DNA of 6,333 nucleotides, taken from the NCBI GenBank assembly GCA_964617105.1, contig CAZTWC010000227.1, forward strand, positions 1-6,333, written 5' to 3'. The notes beneath the pieces are model-generated. The model saw only the letters and a list, made by a program, of their open reading frames with translations. It had not been told where the DNA came from and ran no database searches. Numbering within the stretch: position 1 is the first letter of the stretch; the number at the start of each line of letters is the position of its first letter. The translations under genes were made by a program, and so were the position numbers. Source of the DNA: CAZTWC01 sp964617105 [NCBI: uncultured Myxococcia bacterium] (GTDB taxonomy: Bacteria; CAZTWC01). Positions 1-4,622 of this stretch are shown in pieces.

Positions 1-57
1 TATGAAAGTCAGAATAGACGCCGAATTTTCTGAGAGTTAGGATGCATAGAAGAACAT
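1..57 (+). other. Upstream remnant, no recognisable gene
   Basis: This short leader before xerD may hold the last codons of an upstream + strand gene. One frame stays open to a TGA at 31-33 and another to a TAG at 38-40, but 10-12 residues are too few to identify a product. The only ribosome-binding candidates for xerD are weak: AGGA at 39-42, rather far from the start, and AGAAG at 48-52, five bases before it. No promoter can be supported. Confidence 0.3.
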
Positions 58-960
58 ATGACCCTCAAGCCCAATTTGTCTTTTTTGCAGGATCGATTTC
101 TTTCCTATTTAAAAATTGAGCGCAATCGCGCTGATAACACCCTGATAAACTACCGGCGTGATCTAAGCAAACTCTTCTCTTTTTTAAGGAATAATTCTAT
201 TCATTCGGTAGAATTGGTGGACAATACCCATCTGGAGAAATTTTTTAAACAACAGGTTAGTCTAAAATATTCTAGCGCCACCCGGGCCCGTCTTACCACC
301 ACCTTGCGTCACTTTTTCAAATATCTTTTGCGAGAAAAGATAATCGTCAACAATCCCACTACTTTTCTGGAGTTACCGCGGTTGGAGCGAAAACTGCCGC
401 AAATATTGACTCAAGAAGAGGTGGAACTCCTCTTGTCCGCCCCTGGTGATACCGTATTGGCCCAAAGAGATAAAGCCATGTTGGAGTTTTTATACGCCAC
501 CGGAACCAGGGTAAGCGAATTGGTTGGCTTGCATATAAATGACCTGGACCTGTTACGCGGATTGGTGCTGATTACTGGAAAAAGAGGTAAACAGCGATTG
601 GTGCCCCTGGGAAATTCCTGTCTGGAGCACCTGAAAGTCTACCTGAATTCTTCCCGGCGAGAGATTTTATCTAAAAAAAATAGCAATTATCTGTTTGTAA
701 ATAAATTTGGTAACCAGATGAGCCGGCAAGGATTTTGGAAAAACATCAAGCGTTATGCTTTGGTAGCCGGTATCAGCAAAGATATAACTCCCCACAAACT
801 GCGCCACTCTTTTGCCACTCACTTGTTGGAAAACGGGGCGGATCTCCGCTCAATTCAAATGATGCTGGGCCACTCTGACCTGTCCACCACCCAAATCTAT
901 ACCCACCTGTCCAAAGAGAAACTTCAACAGATTCATCAGGAATGCCATCCCCGGGGATAG
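58..960 (+). CDS. xerD: Site-specific tyrosine recombinase XerD
   Basis: XerD works with XerC to resolve chromosome dimers at the dif site near the replication terminus, breaking and rejoining DNA through a phosphotyrosine intermediate in the cytoplasm. The 300-residue length is normal for the family. The N-terminal SAM-like DNA-binding domain covers roughly residues 10-92 (QDRFLSYLKIERN at its start), and the catalytic domain roughly 113-290. All six catalytic residues are visible: R151 in ATGTRVSEL, K175 in GKRGKQR, H246 and R249 in HKLRHSFATHL, H272 in MLGHSDLSTTQIYTHL and the nucleophile Y281. Their spacing follows E. coli XerD (R148, K172, H244, R247, H270, Y279). ATG 58 is the first start codon after an in-frame TGA at 31-33, so the start is secure although its ribosome binding site is weak. 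XerC or another Xer-type paralogue cannot be excluded by sequence alone, but length, motif spacing and the neighbouring M50 and rluB genes favour the housekeeping XerD over a phage or transposon integrase. Confidence 0.9.
   Translation: MTLKPNLSFLQDRFLSYLKIERNRADNTLINYRRDLSKLFSFLRNNSIHSVELVDNTHLEKFFKQQVSLKYSSATRARLTTTLRHFFKYLLREKIIVNNPTTFLELPRLERKLPQILTQEEVELLLSAPGDTVLAQRDKAMLEFLYATGTRVSELVGLHINDLDLLRGLVLITGKRGKQRLVPLGNSCLEHLKVYLNSSRREILSKKNSNYLFVNKFGNQMSRQGFWKNIKRYALVAGISKDITPHKLRHSFATHLLENGADLRSIQMMLGHSDLSTTQIYTHLSKEKLQQIHQECHPRG
947..958. repeat. Perfect 12-bp palindrome ATCCCCGGGGAT at the xerD stop
   Basis: ATCCCCGGGGAT is self-complementary with no spacer and overlaps the TAG stop of xerD (958-960). 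Its right half, GGGGAT (953-958), can also pair with ATCCCC at 980-985 across a 21-base loop. The bases after that second arm are a run of A, not T, so this is not a classical + strand intrinsic terminator. It could be a weak RNA structure at the end of xerD, or chance. Confidence 0.35.
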
Positions 961-1054
961 TGTCCATCCGAAAACTTTGATCCCCAAAAAAATCTTATAT
1001 TATATGTATTGCAGTTTTACCCAATAAATGCTAAATAGTGACCATCCGGAAAGT
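961..1054. repeat. Imperfect direct repeat in the xerD-M50 gap
   Basis: TGTCCATCCGAAAAC (961-975) and TGACCATCCGGAAAG (1039-1053) agree at 12 of 15 positions and start 78 bp apart. They frame the AT-rich core of the intergenic region. A third CCATCC occurs at 945-950 inside the end of xerD. The pair could be a binding site for a regulator of the downstream gene, but two imperfect copies are weak evidence. Confidence 0.3.
977..1006 (+). promoter_or_regulatory. Weak promoter candidate ahead of the M50 gene
   Basis: The 115-bp gap between xerD and the protease gene is the longest non-coding stretch in the window and its middle is strongly AT-rich. TTGATC (977-982) could act as a -35 box and TATATG (1001-1006) as a -10 box with 18 bp between them, each matching the sigma-A consensus at four of six positions. 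TATATT at 996-1001 is a better -10 match, but the spacing to this -35 is too short. A promoter here is plausible because the gap separates xerD from the following gene run; the exact boxes are uncertain. Confidence 0.25.
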
Positions 1055-1075
1055 GAACTATAAGGATATTAATGT

Positions 1076-1714
1076 ATGGATGTAATTTTACGAGCCGCTT
1101 TTGCCTTTGGCATCGTTATTCTGGCTGTTACTGTGCACGAATACGCTCACGCCTGGGTGGCTTATCGGCTGGGAGATGACACTGCCAAAATGCAGGGGCG
1201 TTTGACCCTCAATCCCATCTCTCATATCGATCTATTCGGCACCATCATCCTGCCAATTTTGCTTTACCTGATGCTTAACACTACTTTTGGCTGGGCTAAG
1301 CCGGTGCCAATCAATCCGGCCCGTTTCCGGCGCAATATTCCTTTAAAAAAAGCAATGCTTTTAACTGCGGTGGCAGGTCCTCTGTCAAATTTGATTTTTG
1401 CCATTATTATGGGACTGCTGATAAGAGTGACCATTACCTATTTTCCCGAGTATAACGGTCTGTTGAAGATTGCTCACAGGCTGTTGGTTATCAATGTAGC
1501 TCTGGCGGTTTTTAACATGCTTCCTGTTCCGCCCCTGGATGGCAGCAAAGTGTTAATGGGGATTTTACCAGACAACTACTTCCATGTGCTGGAGGTAATG
1601 GAGCGCTACTCTATCCTGTTTTTATTGTTTATTTTTTATTTTGGCTGGCGGATTATCGAAATTCCATATACTTTTATTATTAAAACAATATACTACCTGG
1701 TGGGGTTGGGATAA
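1076..1714 (+). CDS. Site-2 protease family (M50) membrane metalloprotease
   Basis: This is a zinc metalloprotease of the compact M50B group (B. subtilis YwhC type), embedded in the cytoplasmic membrane. Family members cleave transmembrane helices of substrate proteins; the substrate of this short group is not established. The 212-residue protein shows the zinc-binding motif HEYAH at residues 21-25 inside the first hydrophobic helix, the conserved NPISHIDLFGTIILP (46-60), GWAKPVPINPARFR (72-85), AGPLSNLIFA (100-109), and the second metal motif NMLPVPPLDG (147-156), in which D155 is the third zinc ligand. Hydrophobic segments lie near 4-30, 52-70, 95-122, 132-150 and 178-208. There is no PDZ domain, as usual for this subgroup. 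ATG 1076 is preceded by AAGGA (1062-1066) at nine bases, a good ribosome binding site. In many Clostridia this gene stands just upstream of trpS or scpA-scpB and then rluB; here it is followed directly by rluB. Confidence 0.88.
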   Translation: MDVILRAAFAFGIVILAVTVHEYAHAWVAYRLGDDTAKMQGRLTLNPISHIDLFGTIILPILLYLMLNTTFGWAKPVPINPARFRRNIPLKKAMLLTAVAGPLSNLIFAIIMGLLIRVTITYFPEYNGLLKIAHRLLVINVALAVFNMLPVPPLDGSKVLMGILPDNYFHVLEVMERYSILFLLFIFYFGWRIIEIPYTFIIKTIYYLVGLG

Positions 1715-1735
1715 AATTAACTGCAAAGAGATTGA

Positions 1736-1749
1736 GGCCAAGATTGGCC
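1736..1749. repeat. Inverted repeat GGCCAA-GA-TTGGCC before rluB
   Basis: Two perfect six-base arms are separated by two bases, ending ten bases before the rluB start. No T-run follows, so it does not look like a terminator. It occupies the place where a ribosome binding site would be expected and could serve as a dimeric-protein operator or as a small mRNA structure affecting rluB translation. The function is inference. Confidence 0.4.
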
Positions 1750-1759
1750 AGTAAAAATT

Positions 1760-2479
1760 ATGAATGAGAGACTGCAAAAAGTTATAGCCAGAACCGGTTT
1801 TTGTTCCCGCCGCAAGGCAGAAGAGTTTATCCGGCAGCAAAAGGTAAAGGTGAATGGCAAGATAGCCACCATCGGGCAAAAAGTAGATGCTGACCGGGAT
1901 ATAATCATGGTGGGGAAAAAACGGCTAACAATGCCCGATAAGATGTATTATCTACTTCTAAATAAACCCAGGGGATACTTGTGTACCCTGGATGATCCGC
2001 AAAATCGGCATTTGGTGGGTGAGTTGGTAACTGGTATCCAAACCAGGCTTTTTCCGGTGGGGCGGCTGGACTACAACAGTGAAGGGTTGTTGATTATGAC
2101 CAATGACGGTGATTTCGCCCAGCGGGTGCTTCATCCATCCAATCATTTGGCCAGAGTCTACCATGTAAAAATACAAGGAAAAGTTACTGAAGATGAGTTG
2201 TTGCCTTTATTACAAGGAGTTGAAGAAAGCGGGGAGCTGTTACAGGCTAAAGGGGTGGATGTTGCCAACTATACTGCTCAAAATACCTGGGTGGAGGTAA
2301 CTCTGACCCAGGGTAAAACTCGTCAAATAAGGCGGATGTGGGATGTGTTGGGCCGTAGCGTGCTTAAACTGAAACGGATCAGGTTCGGTACTCTGGAACT
2401 GGGGCGTTTAGGGTCAGGCAAGTTCAGGAATTTGACCTGGGATGAGCGCAAAGAGTTGTTGGCCTCAGCAGATTTATAA
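1760..2479 (+). CDS. rluB: 23S rRNA pseudouridine synthase RluB (RsuA/RluB family)
   Basis: This enzyme isomerises a specific uridine to pseudouridine in 23S rRNA; in the RluB group the target is the position equivalent to E. coli U2605 in the peptidyl transferase region. The 239-residue protein has an N-terminal S4 RNA-binding domain (about 1-48, with [20 protein letters not shown]) followed by the catalytic domain. Visible family motifs are [13 protein letters not shown] (64-76), [20 protein letters not shown] (98-117) with catalytic D104, and GKTRQIRRM (185-193) near the C-terminus. Length and motif order match RluB rather than RluA or TruB. ATG 1760 is the only reasonable start: an in-frame TGA lies at 1733 with no ATG, GTG or TTG between. 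There is no good ribosome binding site at the usual distance; GAGG at 1734-1737 is 22 bases away. The assignment to RluB rather than a paralogue such as RsuA rests partly on the neighbouring M50 gene. The next gene begins 14 bases after its stop. Confidence 0.88.
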   Translation: MNERLQKVIARTGFCSRRKAEEFIRQQKVKVNGKIATIGQKVDADRDIIMVGKKRLTMPDKMYYLLLNKPRGYLCTLDDPQNRHLVGELVTGIQTRLFPVGRLDYNSEGLLIMTNDGDFAQRVLHPSNHLARVYHVKIQGKVTEDELLPLLQGVEESGELLQAKGVDVANYTAQNTWVEVTLTQGKTRQIRRMWDVLGRSVLKLKRIRFGTLELGRLGSGKFRNLTWDERKELLASADL

Positions 2480-2493
2480 AGGAAAGAGCATTT

Positions 2494-2907
2494 ATGTCAG
2501 AATCGAATAGAAAGATACGGGTGTTAGTAGCCAAACCAGGGCTTGATGGGCATGATCGTGGAGCCAAGGTAGTTTCCAGGGCGCTGCGCGATGCTGGTTT
2601 CGAAGTGATTTATACTGGATTGCACCAGACTCCGGAGATGATCGTCAATACCGCCCTGCAAGAGGACGTTGATGCTATTGGGCTTTCAATTATGTCGGGG
2701 GCTCACAAACGCTTGATGCCCGAGGTGACTGAGCTGCTGTCCAAAAGCGGGGCAGAAGATATTGCGGTTTTTGGCGGCGGCATCATACCTGAAGATGATA
2801 TTCCTTACCTGATGGCGAGGGGAGTAAAAAAGGTTTTTCGGCCCGGTACGCCTTTAAAAGAGATAATTCGGTTTATGGAAAGTATCAAGACTGAAAAGGA
2901 GGGGTAG
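2494..2907 (+). CDS. mcmA2: Methylmalonyl-CoA mutase, cobalamin-binding (small) subunit
   Basis: This is the stand-alone B12-binding domain of methylmalonyl-CoA mutase, which pairs with the catalytic subunit encoded next to it. The 137-residue length fits a single Rossmann-like cobalamin domain. Residues 11-23 carry the signature [14 protein letters not shown]20 in DGHDRG is the histidine that replaces dimethylbenzimidazole as lower axial ligand of cobalt, D18 belongs to its hydrogen-bond relay, and K14 matches the lysine of the P. shermanii AKMGQDGHDRG motif. GLSIMSGAH (63-71) and GGGIIP (94-99) are the other two B12 motifs lining the nucleotide-tail groove. ATG 2494 is preceded by AAGGAAAG (2479-2486), which overlaps the last base of the rluB stop. 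The last codons (EKEG) themselves form the ribosome binding site of the next gene, so the two subunits are probably translationally coupled. Related glutamate or lyase B12 subunits differ in partner; the neighbouring large subunit settles the assignment. Confidence 0.93.
   Translation: MSESNRKIRVLVAKPGLDGHDRGAKVVSRALRDAGFEVIYTGLHQTPEMIVNTALQEDVDAIGLSIMSGAHKRLMPEVTELLSKSGAEDIAVFGGGIIPEDDIPYLMARGVKKVFRPGTPLKEIIRFMESIKTEKEG
2894..2904 (+). promoter_or_regulatory. Strong ribosome binding site fixing the TTG start of the mutase large subunit
   Basis: AAAAGGAGGGG lies within the final codons of the small-subunit gene, with the AGGAGG core at 2897-2902 ending six bases before TTG 2909. It is one of the two strongest Shine-Dalgarno matches in the window. 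It supports TTG as the true start and coupling of the two subunits at near-equal amounts. Confidence 0.8.
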
Positions 2908-2908
2908 A

Positions 2909-4567
2909 TTGTCAAAGCCAGATCGGATCAAAACTGCCCAAAATAGTTGGGAAGAGGAAGTTTTAGCGCCAACCTTGAAAAAATGGCCTGAGCGCCAGGA
3001 GGAGTTTAACCTTTCCAACGGGGATAATCTGGATAGAGTATATTTGCCCCATCAGCAGGATTATCTGGATGAGCTCAATTTTCCGGGACAATTTCCTTTT
3101 ACTCGCGGGGTAAAGCCCACCATGCATCGAGGGCGCCTGTGGACTATGCGCCAGTATTCAGGTTTCGGCAGTGCCCGGGAAACCAATCAGCGTTTCCACT
3201 ATCTTATGGAACAGGGGCAGACCGGATTGTCGGTGGCCTTTGATTTGCCAACCCAAATGGGATACGACTCTGATCACCAAATGGCGGCCGGAGAGGTGGG
3301 TAAAGTAGGAGTGGCGATTTGTTCCCTGGCCGACATGGAAATTTTACTGGAAGGTATTCCTCTGGAGCGGATATCAACCTCCATGACTATCAATGCCACA
3401 GCCATTGTTCTTTTGTGTATGTATATTGCGGTGGCGGAAAAACAGGGCGTGAAGGCAGATTCGATTAAAGGGACTATTCAAAATGATATCCTCAAGGAGT
3501 ATGTGGCCCGGGGTACCTATATTTTCCCCCCAGGGCCTTCTATGCGCCTGATTACGGATATTTTTTCTTTTTGTCACCAAAATGTACCCAAGTTCAACAC
3601 CATTAGTATTTCTGGCTACCATATCCGTGAGGCCGGTGCTAATGCAGTCCAGGAGTTGGCTTTTACCCTGGCCAATGGACTGGAATATGTTAGGGCAGCC
3701 CAAAAAAGCGGGCTGCAGGTTGATCAATTTGCCGGCCGCCTCTCTTTTTTCTTTAATGTCCACAATAACTTTTTGGAGGAGGTAGCCAAGTTCAGGGCTG
3801 CCAGAAGATTGTGGGCCAAATTGATGCGCCGGGAGGGGGCAAAAAAACCGGGCAGCCAGGCGTTAAGGTTCCATGCCCAGACAGCCGGCAGCACTTTGAC
3901 CGCTCAGCAGGCTGAAAACAATATCATCCGGGTTACCTTACAGGCCCTGGCCGCAGTTTTAGGAGGAGTGCAGTCTTTGCATACTAACTCCTGGGATGAG
4001 GCTTTGGCTCTACCTTCTGAGGAGTCTGTGCGAATAGCCCTGAGAACTCAGCAGGTTATCGCCCACGAATCTGGTGTGGCTGACAGTATAGATCTTTTGG
4101 GCGGCTCTTATGCTTTGGAACAAATGACCGATAAATTGGAAAATCAAGCATCCAAATTGATCGATAAAATTGAGCAGATGGGTGGTGTTACTCAGGCCAT
4201 TGAAACCGGTTTTATACAAAAGGCTATTGCAGATTCTGCCTATCAATACCAACTGGAAGTGGAACGCTGCCAAGCGGTAATAGTGGGAGTAAATAAATTC
4301 CAGGTGGAAGAGGAGAAACAATACTCCACTCTAAAACTGAATGAGAAGACCGAGGATGACCAAATAAAAAAATTGCGCCAGGTCAGGCAGAACCGGGATG
4401 CTGAAAAGGCCACTAGAGCCTTGAAAGAACTGGAAAGTGCGGCCCGGGGCCAAGAAAATTTGATGCCATACGTACTAGCAGCAGTAAAAAGTTATGCGAC
4501 CCTGGGCGAAATAAGCGATAGCCTGCGCCAGGTGTTTGGAGTTTACCAACCTGCTATTGTAGTTTAA
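2909..4567 (+). CDS. mcmA1: Methylmalonyl-CoA mutase, catalytic (large) subunit
   Basis: Catalyses the adenosylcobalamin-dependent radical rearrangement between (R)-methylmalonyl-CoA and succinyl-CoA, together with the small subunit. Its 552 residues match the catalytic half of two-protein mutases; it consists of the TIM barrel and lacks a B12 domain. Using P. shermanii MutB numbering with an offset of -6, the diagnostic residues are present: Y83 (Y89) in [10 protein letters not shown]191 (Q197) in [11 protein letters not shown]201 (R207) in ARGTYIF, and Y237/H238 (Y243/H244) in [12 protein letters not shown]83 plus R201 indicate methylmalonyl-CoA; isobutyryl-CoA mutases have Phe and Gln there, and 2-hydroxyisobutyryl-CoA mutases have Ile for the Tyr. 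Other conserved blocks include [18 protein letters not shown] (106-123), [12 protein letters not shown] (277-288), [15 protein letters not shown] (320-334) and [14 protein letters not shown] (356-369). Residues 69 and 73 (K and H in GVKPTMH) are Tyr in well-known mutases. TTG 2909 lies one base after the previous stop behind a strong ribosome binding site. Neither epimerase nor MeaB chaperone is in the window. Confidence 0.95.
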   Translation: MSKPDRIKTAQNSWEEEVLAPTLKKWPERQEEFNLSNGDNLDRVYLPHQQDYLDELNFPGQFPFTRGVKPTMHRGRLWTMRQYSGFGSARETNQRFHYLMEQGQTGLSVAFDLPTQMGYDSDHQMAAGEVGKVGVAICSLADMEILLEGIPLERISTSMTINATAIVLLCMYIAVAEKQGVKADSIKGTIQNDILKEYVARGTYIFPPGPSMRLITDIFSFCHQNVPKFNTISISGYHIREAGANAVQELAFTLANGLEYVRAAQKSGLQVDQFAGRLSFFFNVHNNFLEEVAKFRAARRLWAKLMRREGAKKPGSQALRFHAQTAGSTLTAQQAENNIIRVTLQALAAVLGGVQSLHTNSWDEALALPSEESVRIALRTQQVIAHESGVADSIDLLGGSYALEQMTDKLENQASKLIDKIEQMGGVTQAIETGFIQKAIADSAYQYQLEVERCQAVIVGVNKFQVEEEKQYSTLKLNEKTEDDQIKKLRQVRQNRDAEKATRALKELESAARGQENLMPYVLAAVKSYATLGEISDSLRQVFGVYQPAIVV

Positions 4568-4576
4568 ATACCACCA

Positions 4577-4597
4577 CCATCTACTACAGGAAGATGG
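4577..4597. repeat. Inverted repeat CCATCT-9-AGATGG before the diguanylate cyclase gene
   Basis: Perfect six-base arms (4577-4582 and 4592-4597) surround a nine-base loop in the 55-bp gap after the mutase. No T-run follows, so it is a poor intrinsic terminator and read-through into the next gene is likely. It could be a processing or regulatory hairpin, or chance. Confidence 0.3.
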
Positions 4598-4602
4598 ACA
4601 CC

Positions 4603-4612
4603 AGAGGAGAGG
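4603..4612 (+). promoter_or_regulatory. Ribosome binding site fixing the TTG start of the diguanylate cyclase
   Basis: AGAGGAGAGG is strongly complementary to the 16S rRNA tail and ends ten bases before TTG 4623. No ATG or GTG lies in frame between the mutase stop and this codon. The first in-frame ATG comes 24 codons later, inside the first membrane helix, so TTG is the better start. Confidence 0.65.
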
Positions 4613-4622
4613 ATACCCTACA

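Noticed and set aside
673-680. A8 run in xerD (and T8 at 4793-4800 in the cyclase) as phase-variation tracts
   Set aside because: Both frames are intact through the runs and eight-base homopolymers are expected by chance in this base composition; nothing else suggests switching.
58-960. Tyrosine recombinase as a sign of an integrative element or phage
   Set aside because: Length, six catalytic residues and their spacing match housekeeping XerD, and no attachment repeats, excisionase or phage genes are near.
953-992. Rho-independent terminator after xerD
   Set aside because: GGGGAT and ATCCCC can pair, but the stem is only six pairs with a 21-base loop and is followed by A residues rather than T.
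986-1020. Possible dif site in the AT-rich stretch after xerD
   Set aside because: The stretch is AT-rich with TTATAT-like pieces, but I could not align two 11-base Xer arms with a six-base centre to known dif sequences.
1689-1694. TATACT as a -10 box for an rluB promoter inside the protease gene
   Set aside because: No acceptable -35 sequence lies 16-18 bp upstream, and such hexamers are frequent in AT-rich coding sequence.
3374-3763. 129-codon antisense open frame within the mutase large subunit
   Set aside because: It lies fully opposite a highly conserved coding region and its translation resembles no protein; it is a shadow of the mutase frame.
4010-4321. 103-codon antisense open frame opposite the mutase
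   Set aside because: Same reasoning: antisense shadow with no recognisable motif or ribosome binding site of note.
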